This document shows, piece by piece, positions 16,696-26,217 of a DNA stretch of 64,000 bases (the first letter of the stretch is position 1; each line of letters opens with the position of its first letter). The position numbers and the translations under genes are program-made. The notes beneath the pieces are model-generated. The model did not search any database and had not been told where the DNA came from. It saw only the letters and a program-made list of their open reading frames with translations. The DNA comes from Chondrinema litorale (GTDB lineage Bacteria > Bacteroidota > Bacteroidia > Cytophagales > Flammeovirgaceae), in assembly GCF_026250525.1 (NCBI RefSeq), contig NZ_CP111061.1, positions 57,000-120,999 of the forward strand. Direction: 5' to 3'.

Positions 16696-17194
16696 AAATT
16701 AAATCTTGTTTGTTGGTTTTTAAACCAGCTTCAATTTTAATTATTAGAAGAAAAGGACTACTAAATGTTATTAACATGTTCAATAACATTGTGTACAATT
16801 TATATTATTTGCTTATTGATTTTTAATTATTTGGAAAGGAGAAATAGTCTACATCTAAAAATATACAATTATAGGTATGTTTATTTTTCTTACATAGATA
16901 TGTAAAAGCGTTATTCGAAAATGAAACAAAATATTTGAGTTTCCAAAATGGCGTTTTTTGCTTCGTTTCATGGCAAAATGAAAAAGTCAACCTGTTTTAT
17001 TTTCACAAATTGACTTTAGGAAAAAGATATTTTTTATTTAATAAAGTACATTTTCTCTATAAGACATGCTTCGCAAGTTTTATGTGATATAGTAAAGATA
17101 ATTACTGAATTTATATGAGGACTGTTAAAACATTTCATCATTATACCATAAAAGACAATTGAATTGATGTTTTTGTATTCTTGTTTACAATATG
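16696..17194. other. Intergenic region upstream of the che operon
   Basis: About 500 bases, very AT-rich, with no convincing ORF. It must hold the che promoter (leftward) and the end of the SRPBCC transcript. An exact 8-bp inverted repeat, AAAGTCAA at 16983-16990 and TTGACTTT at 17010-17017, is the only structure I see; its T-rich flanks could make it a weak terminator. I could not place a clear TAnnTTTG element. Confidence 0.5.
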
Positions 17195-17695
17195 CTAAGC
17201 GGTAATCACATTTACCAAATTTAGCTTTTTGTTCCTCAAATCGATACCGCCCTCTAAGACAGACTTTAGGTTTGTAAGGTAAAATATCCAGCCTTTTGAG
17301 TCGCCAACAAAATGTTGCAACTTAGTGGTTTCATCGGTAGGTAAATCACTTTCTACTAACTCTACAATTGTCTCTCCCTCTTCTGAATAAACAGAAATAG
17401 TTACAGGACAACCCTTAGAAAAAGTAAAACAAAACATATTAGACCCATTGGCTTTAAGTACTGTACCCTTCTCCACTACAGAGTCCGGATAACCATGCCA
17501 ATACCACTCGTAAGTATCTCCTTCCTGTACTGTTTCGTTGGCAGCTCTAACATTTCCTGCTGAATCTTTAAAAATAGCTTTTCTTAAAAACCAGCTTTCC
17601 AATGCCTCAGCATTTGTCCAACATGCATAAGCTGTTGAAGCCTCTTTTTGCACATTTACTCTCAGTTTAAATTTACTCCATTGACTTTTTTCCAT
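17195..17695 (-). CDS. SRPBCC / AHSA1-like domain protein
   Basis: A 166-residue START-like lipid/ligand-binding fold protein. Family features are the N-terminal strand followed by AYACWTNAEALESWFLRKA, an acidic loop and a central YEWYWHGYPDSVVEKGTVL, ending with a long amphipathic helix GWIFYLTNLKSVLEGGIDLR. It is cytoplasmic by absence of a signal. It lies 79 bases downstream of the AraC regulator gene on the same strand and may be regulated by it; such pairs are common. Specific ligand unknown. Confidence 0.8.
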   Translation of the reverse strand: MEKSQWSKFKLRVNVQKEASTAYACWTNAEALESWFLRKAIFKDSAGNVRAANETVQEGDTYEWYWHGYPDSVVEKGTVLKANGSNMFCFTFSKGCPVTISVYSEEGETIVELVESDLPTDETTKLQHFVGDSKGWIFYLTNLKSVLEGGIDLRNKKLNLVNVITA

Positions 17696-17774
17696 TATCT
17701 ATAAATTTTTATTTTAAACTAAGTTAGCAGGAGATTGAAAAAGTAATTTATCGAAAATGGAGAATTTGGTCAAA

Positions 17775-18689
17775 CTAAACATCAAGCATATGTAACATCT
17801 TGTATTTTTTAGGTGAGTATCCTGTATGTTTTTTGAATAAAATACTAAAAGAAGATAGACTTTCGAAGCCGAGCTCAAAACATATATCTGTAACACTTTT
17901 TGTACTACTCACTAATAGTTTTTTGGCTTGGTTCAACCTTATTTCGGTTAAATATTGATGTGGCGTAATACCATATGCCTTTTTAAAAAACCTGAGAAAG
18001 TGTTGAGAATTTATCATGGCAATATCTGCCAGTTCAGTTAATTTTATCGGCAATGAAAAATGTGTTTCCATCCAATTTTTGGCCATAGCAATTCGCTTGT
18101 ACAAATTCACTTTTGTAGATTGCTTTATCACATTCATATTGTCAGAAATACGAAATGCAGCATAGTTTTCTGCAATAATGTCTTCTAATATCTTTCTAAT
18201 GAGCATATCTGCCTTTAAAGCTTGAAATGAAGCACAACTGTCTCCCAAACTCAAAAGCGTTAACAAATTAGCTTTTAAACTGGCATTATTAAAATGGATA
18301 TGCTCTATTAAAGAATAATCATCTACAGATTTATTACTTAAACCAGAATCGTCGAGATTATGAAAAATATCTCTTGCCACTAACTGAGAAAGCACATGAT
18401 TGAAATACAGGTAAACAGTTTTAGTTTTTTGCTGAGGTTTCTGGTTCACAGAAAAGGATACTTTACTGCCTCGGTTTACAATTACAAAACTGTTTTGATC
18501 GAGATTTATATGAACATCATTTATCTTAAAATTCCCACTACCTTCTAAAAGTGCAATTATACCAAATGAGGTAAAGTGAGTAGGAAAAACAAAAGGTTTA
18601 TCAAACTCATTGTACAAGATACAATGATCGAAGTAAACAGGTACTGTATCTTGAGTATGATTGTTTTCTGCCAGTTTACCCAGTATCAT
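17775..18689 (-). CDS. AraC-family transcriptional regulator
   Basis: A 304-residue DNA-binding regulator. The N-terminal half (about 1-160) resembles an AraC-type cupin sensor (FGIIALLEGSGNFKINDVHI, then QNSFVIVNRGSKVSF). The C-terminal 100 residues form the double helix-turn-helix: IKLTELADIAMINSQHFLR, HQYLTEIRLNQAKKLL, then TDICFELGFESLSSFSILF and the closing FKKHTGYSPKKYK. Its gene begins 13 bases after the response regulator stop, so it probably belongs to the same transcript as the two-component system and precedes the SRPBCC gene. Confidence 0.9.
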   Translation of the reverse strand: MILGKLAENNHTQDTVPVYFDHCILYNEFDKPFVFPTHFTSFGIIALLEGSGNFKINDVHINLDQNSFVIVNRGSKVSFSVNQKPQQKTKTVYLYFNHVLSQLVARDIFHNLDDSGLSNKSVDDYSLIEHIHFNNASLKANLLTLLSLGDSCASFQALKADMLIRKILEDIIAENYAAFRISDNMNVIKQSTKVNLYKRIAMAKNWMETHFSLPIKLTELADIAMINSQHFLRFFKKAYGITPHQYLTEIRLNQAKKLLVSSTKSVTDICFELGFESLSSFSILFKKHTGYSPKKYKMLHMLDV

Positions 18690-18702
18690 CTAAAGATAGA
18701 AA

Positions 18703-19344
18703 TTACTCTAATCCATTATCTAAAGCATATCTCACTAATTGAGTGGAATTTTTGAGTTGCAATTTTGCCAAGATGTTCTTTCTGTGGGTTTCTACTGTGT
18801 AGTACGATATAAACAGCTTCTCACTAATCTCTTGCGTGGTATGCCCTCTGGCGATAAGTCTTACTACTTCTTGCTCTCTTTTTGAGAGAATAATCTTCTT
18901 ACTATTGTTTTTCTGTTTCTTTTTTTGTTGATCCTGAAAAATGGTATTCATTACTTCTCTGCCATAGTACTTCTTACCCTCGTTAATTGTACGTATAGCT
19001 TCCAGTAATTCGTCTATACCCTTACCTTTTAGAATATAGCCATCAATATCTGCCTCCATTAGCTGATAGATATACTCTTTTTTGCTGTGCATACTGAGTA
19101 CAATCACTTTTGTAGCTAAACCATGTTTTTGGATGTATTCGCTTACTTCAATGCCGTTTACAGGCGTCATATCTATATCGAGAATGGCAATGTCAATTTT
19201 ATCTTCTTCCAGAATTTTAATTGCTTCTTTTCCATTTATAGCTTCACCTACCACTTTTAATCCTGAAGTATCTGATAACAACATTTTTATACCATCAATT
19301 ACTATTCGATGGTCGTCTGCTATTAGTATTCTTAGTTCTTGCAT
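18703..19344 (-). CDS. NarL/LuxR-family response regulator
   Basis: A 213-residue two-component regulator. The receiver has acidic D10/D11, phospho-acceptor D56 in IAILDIDMTPVNG and a K in DGYILKG. The C-terminal LuxR helix-turn-helix reads LSKREQEVVRLIARGHTTQE then ISYYTVETHRKNILAKL. It lies 28 bases downstream of the TPR histidine kinase, its obvious partner. Target promoters cannot be inferred from the sequence. Confidence 0.93.
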   Translation of the reverse strand: MQELRILIADDHRIVIDGIKMLLSDTSGLKVVGEAINGKEAIKILEEDKIDIAILDIDMTPVNGIEVSEYIQKHGLATKVIVLSMHSKKEYIYQLMEADIDGYILKGKGIDELLEAIRTINEGKKYYGREVMNTIFQDQQKKKQKNNSKKIILSKREQEVVRLIARGHTTQEISEKLFISYYTVETHRKNILAKLQLKNSTQLVRYALDNGLE

Positions 19345-19372
19345 TATCTTTTAATAAACTTGCAAATACAAT

Positions 19373-21367
19373 TTACAAGTTTATATCAATAATCACAGTA
19401 GAACCGTGCCCTTTTTTGGAGTCAAATACTAAATCGCCTCCCAAATGTGATACTTTTGTTGAAATATTTTTTAATCCCATACCTCCGTTTTTTCTTGCAT
19501 GTTCTACATCAAAGCCAATTCCATCATCTTCTATAATGATATTGAGGTCGTGTTCTCTGCGTGTAAGAGAGATATAAAGGTTTTCTGCCTTAGCGTGTTT
19601 TAATACATTACTTACTACTTCTTGTATTATTCTGTAAATGAGAATTTCTTTTCTAGATTCAAGTCTTTCTTCCATATTGTAACTTTCAACTGTTACATAC
19701 ATCTGATTAGACAATTGAATGCTTCCTGCCAATTCTTCGAGTGCAGCTATTATACCAAGATTATTTACAATACCAGCATCAAGACTATGCGATACATCTC
19801 TAATCTCACAGGTTACTTTATCAAGTAATTCATTGGCTTTTAAATATTGTTCTTTGCTTTCGTTTAGAGAACTATTAAATTTTTTCTCCATTGAATTAAA
19901 GTACAATTTAATTGTGTGTAGTATGCTTCCAACTTCTCCGTGTAATTGTTGGGCAATTCTCTTTCTTTCGTATTCCTGGCTATCAATTACTGCTTCCATA
20001 ATTTTGAGTTCCTGTAGCTGCATTATCTCGTTCACCCTCTGGTTATTTATTTCTTCGATCTTAATTGCAAGATACTGGCTAGCCTTTCTTTTTGACTGAT
20101 AGTTTCGCACTATCAAAAAGGCCACTAACAATACTAAACCTGAAATTAACATAAGTGCATTATTAAATTGATTGGATCTTTCCAAAGCTTGTACATGAAG
20201 TTCCTTTTCGAACTGTAATGTTGATATTTGCTGTTTGCGCTTCTCTGTATTATACCTGATTCTAAGCTCCTCAACTTCTTCTTTATTATTTCTTAGGTCC
20301 ATTTCACTTTTGGCCTCCTCATAAGCTTTTCTAAATACTATTGCTTCTTCATATTGCTTTAGGCCTTCGTAACTCAGAGATAATCCTTGGTACGCTGTAA
20401 CAATATTTTGTTTGGAGTCTGTTTTTTCTGAGATATTTAAAAACTTGTTGTAGTAATCTAATGCATTTGAATAGTTTTCTTTTTTGAGCATTAAATCGCC
20501 CAGATTACAATAAACTATACCTTCTCCTATCTGATCGTGATGGGCTTTTTTGACTGATAAACTTTGATGATGATACAACTCTGCAAGTGGGTAATTTTCC
20601 ATATAGGTGGCTGTTCTACCTAAATTATCCCAAACTCTTGCCATGTTCACACTGTCATTGAGAGTCTCAAACCTGCTGGCAGCGTCTCTAAAAATTGTGA
20701 AAGCATCTTCAAACATTTCACTCTCGTGGTATATCAATCCCAGATCGTTAATAATTAACCCCTCAAGCGCTGCATTTTTCTTTTCAATTGCAATTTCTTT
20801 TGCTTGCTCTAGGTAAAAAATAGCTGTATCTAATTTTTCTAGAGAAGTGAAATAAAAGTATCCTAGGTTTTTATAGGTATTTGCAAGTGTAATACTTCCA
20901 GGAAATAAACTTTCTTTAATTTTTAAGCTCTTTATGAAACATTCGAGTGCTGGTTTGTTGTCGCCCCATTTCTTGTAAATGTTGCCCATGTTATTGTAGC
21001 AACTGGCTTCACCTTTTTTATTATTGTTAGCAATTTCGTAGGCTAATGCTTCTTCGTAACAGTAGAGCGCTGTAGAATAATCTCCTTTGTTTTTTAAAAC
21101 AACTCCTTTGCGTTTTAAGCTGGTTGTTTGTCTTTCTATATCTTGAATCTGCTGGGATAAGTGGTAGGCGCTATCAGAATATTGTAAAGCTACATCCATC
21201 TTTTCTTCTCTCCACTCCCAAGCTAGTTCATTTAAAATATCTATTCTTTCTTCAATGCTTTCTGTTGTATTAAGAGCCTGCATCAGGCTATCTGTATAAG
21301 ACTGATGCAAGGCATTTACCCTAAACAAAGGCAGTGTTATAAACAGGAAAAAGATCGTATGTTTCAT
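19373..21367 (-). CDS. TPR-containing sensor histidine kinase (HisKA_3/NarX type)
   Basis: Membrane sensor kinase, 664 residues, of an architecture common in Bacteroidota. A signal peptide (MKHTIFFLFITLPLFRVNA) is followed by about eight TPR units in the periplasm (for example SCYNNMGNIYKKWGDNKPAL and EGIVYCNLGDLMLKKENYS), a coiled-coil, one membrane helix (FNNALMLISGLVLLVAFLIV), then a HisKA_3 domain with the phospho-acceptor histidine in ERKRIAQQLHGEVGS and an ATPase with EVVSNVLKHAKAE, IIEDDGIGFD and GGMGLKNI. It partners the LuxR regulator encoded 28 bases downstream. Its signal is unknown; an S8 peptidase and a small acidic protein are encoded just upstream in the same direction. Confidence 0.92.
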   Translation of the reverse strand: MKHTIFFLFITLPLFRVNALHQSYTDSLMQALNTTESIEERIDILNELAWEWREEKMDVALQYSDSAYHLSQQIQDIERQTTSLKRKGVVLKNKGDYSTALYCYEEALAYEIANNNKKGEASCYNNMGNIYKKWGDNKPALECFIKSLKIKESLFPGSITLANTYKNLGYFYFTSLEKLDTAIFYLEQAKEIAIEKKNAALEGLIINDLGLIYHESEMFEDAFTIFRDAASRFETLNDSVNMARVWDNLGRTATYMENYPLAELYHHQSLSVKKAHHDQIGEGIVYCNLGDLMLKKENYSNALDYYNKFLNISEKTDSKQNIVTAYQGLSLSYEGLKQYEEAIVFRKAYEEAKSEMDLRNNKEEVEELRIRYNTEKRKQQISTLQFEKELHVQALERSNQFNNALMLISGLVLLVAFLIVRNYQSKRKASQYLAIKIEEINNQRVNEIMQLQELKIMEAVIDSQEYERKRIAQQLHGEVGSILHTIKLYFNSMEKKFNSSLNESKEQYLKANELLDKVTCEIRDVSHSLDAGIVNNLGIIAALEELAGSIQLSNQMYVTVESYNMEERLESRKEILIYRIIQEVVSNVLKHAKAENLYISLTRREHDLNIIIEDDGIGFDVEHARKNGGMGLKNISTKVSHLGGDLVFDSKKGHGSTVIIDINL

Positions 21368-21426
21368 AATTTAAATATTATCACATTAAGATATAAAATA
21401 TAAACCTTTCCCCCATAACTTAGCAC

Positions 21427-21762
21427 TTAACCTTTATCGTCCGCATCTCCGGAATTACCCGTAGAAGTTCCATCGCCATTAGCGCCGCTTGCTGCACTAT
21501 CCCAGGCTGCAATTACTATAATTTTCTTGTTTTCGGCTTTAGTAGCTGGTACATCTGTTATTAAACCAGGTACTTCACTTGGGCCATCCCCAGTTTTTAT
21601 TCCATAAAATTTATAAACAAGTGTTCCATCAGGTAGTTCTGTTGGAGCTGGTGCTGGATCTGTTAAGTCAAATGTAGAATCCTCTGATAAGATAGAATAA
21701 TACAATTTTAAATACTGATCATCTTGAACTTGTAAATAAATTTTGGGCTTAAGTTTCAACAT
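21427..21762 (-). CDS. Small acidic hypothetical protein next to an S8 peptidase
   Basis: A 111-residue protein that I do not recognise. It starts with MLKLKPKIYLQVQDDQYLKL, has a Pro/Asp-rich middle (FDLTDPAPAPTELPDGTLVY), a hydrophobic strand KKIIVIAAWDSAAS, and a low-complexity Gly/Asp/Ser tail ending GNSGDADDKG. There is no signal peptide. It lies 40 bases after the S8 peptidase and 59 bases before the histidine kinase on the same strand. Substrate, inhibitor or chaperone of the peptidase are possible roles; none is shown by the sequence. Confidence 0.6.
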   Translation of the reverse strand: MLKLKPKIYLQVQDDQYLKLYYSILSEDSTFDLTDPAPAPTELPDGTLVYKFYGIKTGDGPSEVPGLITDVPATKAENKKIIVIAAWDSAASGANGDGTSTGNSGDADDKG

Positions 21763-21802
21763 GGTAATAATATTATATAGTTAAAGTGAAAAAAAAATTT
21801 GC

Positions 21803-22696
21803 TTATACGATCATTCTCTGCGGATGAATTAAGCCCATTCCATACAAACTCTTTTCTTCTGGATTTCCCAATTGAAAAGCTGTATTACTTATGCATTCAC
21901 GAATACCATCCGTTAAATTGATAGTTGTAATTCTTGGATTCTTTTTTTCTCTTGCTAGCATTAAAGCAATTACCCCTGAAACAAAAGGAGCAGCCATTGA
22001 ACTTCCACCTCTGGTTGTATACCCATATGGTAAATCGGCAGAGTAAATATCTACCCCAGGTGCAACTAAATCGAGTTCTGGCCCAGTGGAAGCATCCACT
22101 CTAAGTTTAAAATTTCGATCTATTGCTGCTACAGCAATTGTAGACTTATACTTTGCTGGATATTGAATAGAATCTTGTTTGGGACCGGCATTACCGGCTG
22201 CGCAAACCACTATACATCCAGCTTTATTAGCTTCTTCAACTGCCTGTTTTAATTGTAGATAATCTTTTTTGGCTTCTATGCTTAGATTAATAATATTAGC
22301 CTTGTTTTCTATAGCCCAATATAATGCATCAACTGTTGCATCTATATCTACAGTCCCTTCATCGTTGATAATTTTTCCTATTAATAATTTGATTTCAGAA
22401 GCAAGCCCTACTTTAGGGTTTCTGCTACCAATAATACCAGCTACATGTGTACCATGACCAGTAATATCATAAACTCCAGCTTTACTGTTTGTAAAATCTT
22501 TCATCATCGAAATTGCTTGCACAAAATCGGGATGATTAAAAGCAATGCCAGAATCGAGTACGGCAACATTTATCCCTTCTCCTTTGCTCAAATTCCAAAG
22601 TGCAGGTATACCAAATGTCTGTATGCCCCAATTCTCTCTCATGAACAGAGACTGAGCATTAGCAACTGGCAATTTTGCTGATTTTGAGCAAATCAT
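21803..22696 (-). CDS. Subtilisin-like S8 serine peptidase without signal peptide
   Basis: A 297-residue subtilase with a complete catalytic set: D48 in VAVLDSG, H81 in GHGTHVAG, oxyanion N169 in AAGNAGP and S233 in GGSSMAAPFVSG. The chain begins MICSKSAKLPVANAQSLFMR and reaches the catalytic core within about 40 residues, so it lacks both a signal peptide and the long inhibitory propeptide of secreted subtilisins; it resembles intracellular subtilisins in size. It is first in a leftward run of six genes with a small acidic protein and a two-component system. Substrate unknown. Confidence 0.92.
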   Translation of the reverse strand: MICSKSAKLPVANAQSLFMRENWGIQTFGIPALWNLSKGEGINVAVLDSGIAFNHPDFVQAISMMKDFTNSKAGVYDITGHGTHVAGIIGSRNPKVGLASEIKLLIGKIINDEGTVDIDATVDALYWAIENKANIINLSIEAKKDYLQLKQAVEEANKAGCIVVCAAGNAGPKQDSIQYPAKYKSTIAVAAIDRNFKLRVDASTGPELDLVAPGVDIYSADLPYGYTTRGGSSMAAPFVSGVIALMLAREKKNPRITTINLTDGIRECISNTAFQLGNPEEKSLYGMGLIHPQRMIV

Positions 22697-23140
22697 TTAT
22701 GTTAATTTTTGCCTAATATAAAGCAAATAGGAATTTAGTGTATACTCGTTTACAAGTAATTAAATATACCTGTTTTAAGTGATTAATCTAATATTAATTA
22801 GTACTATTTTTGAAATTTTTTATTGTTTTAGAAATCCTTAAGATATGAAAGTTATTTTGCTACAAAGTCGCAAACGAACAAATTATTTGTTCTAGGCTAT
22901 TTCTAATATTACTTAATCTGTATAATGGCTAATATGGCATATTTTTCATTAAAAATAAATACTTTATTTTAAGTAATTTTTGCTTTTAGTTATTAAAGAT
23001 TGAAAAAAATATTTTCCAGCAGAGTTTAATCTCTATTTACAAGAATAAATGTGGGAAACTAAATTAGGAAAGCAGTAACAAGTGCAAAAAAATAGTAAAT
23101 GTACAATGTTGTGGTATCAAGTTTTAATTGCCTAAACTCT
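22697..23140. other. AT-rich intergenic region
   Basis: About 440 bases upstream of the S8 peptidase gene and downstream of the small membrane protein gene. I see no ORF, hairpin terminator or consensus promoter that I would defend; it must contain the promoter of the leftward peptidase cluster. Confidence 0.5.
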
Positions 23141-23416
23141 TCACGAATTCTTCGTTTGCATTTTGTCTTTAATTATTTTTAATGTAGCAAAGAGACCGAT
23201 AAACATCCATACTGCATTGGTAATTAATGCAGGAGCATCATTAAGGTTGAGGGCATTTAAGGTGAGACATAAACCTCCTATTACATTTAGAACTTGATAA
23301 ATTAAGCTATTGGCAGTAAGCTTATTTATACTCAGCAAAAAATAAGCAAGAATAAAGGATATTGCTCCAACCCAACCAAAAAATACAAAAAGTGAATCAA
23401 TGTTTATACCAGCCAT
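23141..23416 (-). CDS. Small integral membrane protein, CBU_0592-like
   Basis: A 91-residue protein with three hydrophobic helices (LFVFFGWVGAISFILAYFLL, LIYQVLNVIGGLCLTLNAL and ALITNAVWMFIGLFATLKII). The pattern of two residues GW near the start and YQVLNVIGG in the middle matches small bacterial membrane proteins annotated as CBU_0592 family; no biochemical function is known to me. It is monocistronic, flanked by AT-rich non-coding DNA. Confidence 0.75.
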   Translation of the reverse strand: MAGINIDSLFVFFGWVGAISFILAYFLLSINKLTANSLIYQVLNVIGGLCLTLNALNLNDAPALITNAVWMFIGLFATLKIIKDKMQTKNS

Positions 23417-23497
23417 TTAAATTATTATTTGAACCTAAGAACTTTAACTTCTAAGTTAATATTAGATCTGCAATATTATATATGAACAAATAAAGAA

Positions 23498-23543
23498 ACC
23501 CGACCACTTTCGGTTTAAAACGCAAAAACCAAAGTAGCCGGGT
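23498..23543 (-). terminator. Terminator downstream of the DUF4270 gene
   Basis: Imperfect GC-rich hairpin with arms 23498-23516 and 23527-23543 (ACCCG...CGGGT ends) and a T-rich stretch after it on the - strand. It is positioned about 170 bases after the DUF4270 stop codon, at a distance that leaves some doubt. Confidence 0.65.
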
Positions 23544-23713
23544 GACAAAATCAACAAAGTAAACTCAAAATAATCTTGAAAATATAAGGAGCTCTAACAG
23601 TACAAAAAGCCATTTACATTTCCATTCATTTTTAATTACACTTTATTAACTCTAAATGACTGGATTCATTAATCTATTTTTAACCCTATGTAGTACAATT
23701 AGCTGTAATATTT

Positions 23714-25087
23714 TTATGGATCAACAAATACATAATAAAGTTCCAGATAAACATTCGAATCTTCACTTTGTGTATTTGGAGACGGAAAAATCACACTTTT
23801 AAAATTGTTTGACAGCCCGGAAATAGGAACAGTTAATAGGAAACCTTCACCTTCATCGTAGATACCTGTTTCGGTAAAATATTCTGTAAGGTCGTACGCA
23901 TACTGCGTATCTTCGTAAAACTCCCCATCAAAATAATAGCTGCCATACTGCACATCGGTAGTATAAGGCTCATAAACCTGCGACTCCAATTCGTTATCTT
24001 GGTTAATTACATACATTTCTAAGCTACCAGGCAAATCATCTTCGTACCTATATGTACCTTGTATTGGTTGAAGTATTAGCTTAGCACCAAGAATATAACC
24101 TTGCTCTCCAATATCTTCTCTCATTGTTTGTAAGTAAGGAAACTCTATACGAGTTGAGAGTCCTATTATACCTGAAATGTATGTTTCGTCATCTGTTAAA
24201 GTACTCGATACTTTGTCCTCTTCACTTTCCAACTCACCTATCAAATCCTTCTCAGCTTCAAAATCAACTTTTGTATAGTGATAAGTACTAGATGTTAAAG
24301 GAAAATCTATCGAATCTCTAGATGGAAACTCTGCACTATGTATAGAATAATAAATTCTAATATATGGTTCGTTTCCTGATGTCGTCCCAGTGTCTTCATC
24401 TGTACTCGTTTCTGTTCCGAAACCTAAAAGAGTATTTGCTGTGCCTTCTACCGGAATGATAGCTAAACCAGGAAAATAATCCAAAAAGTCAGCCTCCACA
24501 TCAAATAACTCATCATCATCTCTTATCATGTTGAAAAATGTTTCTCCAAATGAGTCTTCCAGTTTAATATAAACTGGTACATTGGCATTTGGCTTTACAG
24601 GGAAACTTCCCTCTCCGAGAGATTTTGATTCTACTGCAATCTCATCGTAATCCAACATGTAATCGTTATCTTCGTCTGGCGGATCGAGCTCCTCTGCCAA
24701 ACGCTTTATTTCCATCCTTTGTAACTCTGTAGTATCTCCTATGTAACTATCGAAAGTGGTTACAAATACTACTGAATCAAAAGAATATGAATCGTCTAAA
24801 TCTATATTGTCAATTCCGGATGGAAGCCCAAATTCAAGATAAGCTGAAGCTGTAAATTTGCCAATCTTATCTTTATTATAGATTCCCACCAGTACCTCAC
24901 CTGTACCAGAGGTTACTACAGAATCAAGTTTGGTAGTGTACGTTTTAACGGTGACTGTATCAATAACTATCGTAGTACTTAAATTATCGGTTACAAAATC
25001 ATCAAACATTCCATCGTCTGTACTACACTGTACCAACAACCCTATAGCAAACATCAGCAGGATACTTTTTTTTAAAAGTACTTTCAT
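23714..25087 (-). CDS. DUF4270-family lipoprotein
   Basis: A 457-residue exported lipoprotein. The signal peptide ends LLVQCS with the lipid cysteine followed by the acidic TDDGMFDD, a composition that in this phylum favours delivery to the cell surface. The body is beta-rich and very acidic; the segments VLVGIYNKDKIGKFTASAYL and DSYSFDSVVFVTTFDSYIGD match the DUF4270 family as I know it, whose function is not established. It lies 131 bases downstream of the kelch lipoprotein gene in the same direction and may be co-transcribed. Confidence 0.8.
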   Translation of the reverse strand: MKVLLKKSILLMFAIGLLVQCSTDDGMFDDFVTDNLSTTIVIDTVTVKTYTTKLDSVVTSGTGEVLVGIYNKDKIGKFTASAYLEFGLPSGIDNIDLDDSYSFDSVVFVTTFDSYIGDTTELQRMEIKRLAEELDPPDEDNDYMLDYDEIAVESKSLGEGSFPVKPNANVPVYIKLEDSFGETFFNMIRDDDELFDVEADFLDYFPGLAIIPVEGTANTLLGFGTETSTDEDTGTTSGNEPYIRIYYSIHSAEFPSRDSIDFPLTSSTYHYTKVDFEAEKDLIGELESEEDKVSSTLTDDETYISGIIGLSTRIEFPYLQTMREDIGEQGYILGAKLILQPIQGTYRYEDDLPGSLEMYVINQDNELESQVYEPYTTDVQYGSYYFDGEFYEDTQYAYDLTEYFTETGIYDEGEGFLLTVPISGLSNNFKSVIFPSPNTQSEDSNVYLELYYVFVDP

Positions 25088-25218
25088 GGAGTTTGCATTT
25101 ACTTAATTAAATGTGACTATTTAAGCTAGTAATTATGTGTGTTTATTGGTTTAGGAAAACTGATATATTAATAATTGTGATTGTTTTAATTTGTCAGTTT
25201 AGTTTACCAAAGTAATTT

Positions 25219-26217
25219 TTATTCGTCAGGATCGTCGTCGTACTCTTGATCTGGGAAGAATTCCCACAAGTCATCAAATCTTGATGAGCCGCTGCTTCCG
25301 GTTGTTACAAATAGTCTATCATTTACAGTAAATCCAATCGCATTAGTTCTTGAAGAACCTTCAAAGTCTGCTAGTTCTTCCCACTCGTCTAAAGTTGGGT
25401 CGTATTGTAATACAGATTTAGTTGTACTTAATGAAGTACCAGTTAGGATATAAGCATATCCGCCACTTACTAAACTTATAGCACCTGTTCTTTCGATTCC
25501 TAAATCGTCGTTATCTTCGTCTTCATCATCTAAGTCGATGAGCTTAGTCCACTGTCCACTATCTCCATTAAATTTATAGAAGTCAGTTTCATAAGAACCA
25601 TTGTTCTCACCCCCACCTACATAAGCTTCGTTATTTACAACAAATACAAATGCATTAGTTCTCTTGTTACCTGTTAAACTTTGTACTTGTGTCCAAGAGC
25701 CTGTAGAAGGGTTATACTCCCAAAAGTCTTTTAAATAGTTTTCGTCATCACCTGTACCAACATAGCCTTTATCGTTAAGTGTAAATGCTACTGCACCGTA
25801 ACGAGCCGAACCACCAAAGTCTGCAATAGTATCCCATGAATTGGTTGTTGGGTCGTATTCGTAGAAGTCTTTTAGTCTGTGGTCACCGTCGTAACCTGTT
25901 CCTACATATCCTTTACCTGAAGCAGCAAATGCTACTGCTGAATTTCTTCCTACTGCTGGTAAGTCTGCAATCGCTGTCCATTGCATGCTTTCTGAATCAA
26001 ATTTCCAGAAGTCAGTTAAACGGTCACCATCTTCGTCTATACCTGCTCCAACATAAACAATATTGTCGATGGTAAATGAAACTGCTCCACTCCTTCTAAC
26101 TCCTTCAAAGTTTGATCTTTCAACCCAGTTGCCATAATCTGTATCGTCGTCGTCGTTACAACTGAATAATAAAGCGGTAATACTTGCAATGAATAATAAA
26201 CTCAGAATCTTTTTCAT
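25219..26217 (-). CDS. Kelch-repeat lipoprotein
   Basis: A 332-residue surface or periplasmic lipoprotein. Signal peptide MKKILSLLFIASITALLFSC with lipid Cys20 followed by NDDDD, an acidic run consistent with surface export. The rest is about six kelch units of the form RSGAVSFTIDNIVYVGAGID, each with the G-G/Y-V-G pattern and a W-containing strand (DFWKFDSESMQWTAI), which should close into a single beta-propeller. It ends with an acidic tail. Probably an adhesion or recognition module partnered with the DUF4270 protein encoded downstream; no catalytic residues are evident. Confidence 0.88.
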   Translation of the reverse strand: MKKILSLLFIASITALLFSCNDDDDTDYGNWVERSNFEGVRRSGAVSFTIDNIVYVGAGIDEDGDRLTDFWKFDSESMQWTAIADLPAVGRNSAVAFAASGKGYVGTGYDGDHRLKDFYEYDPTTNSWDTIADFGGSARYGAVAFTLNDKGYVGTGDDENYLKDFWEYNPSTGSWTQVQSLTGNKRTNAFVFVVNNEAYVGGGENNGSYETDFYKFNGDSGQWTKLIDLDDEDEDNDDLGIERTGAISLVSGGYAYILTGTSLSTTKSVLQYDPTLDEWEELADFEGSSRTNAIGFTVNDRLFVTTGSSGSSRFDDLWEFFPDQEYDDDPDE

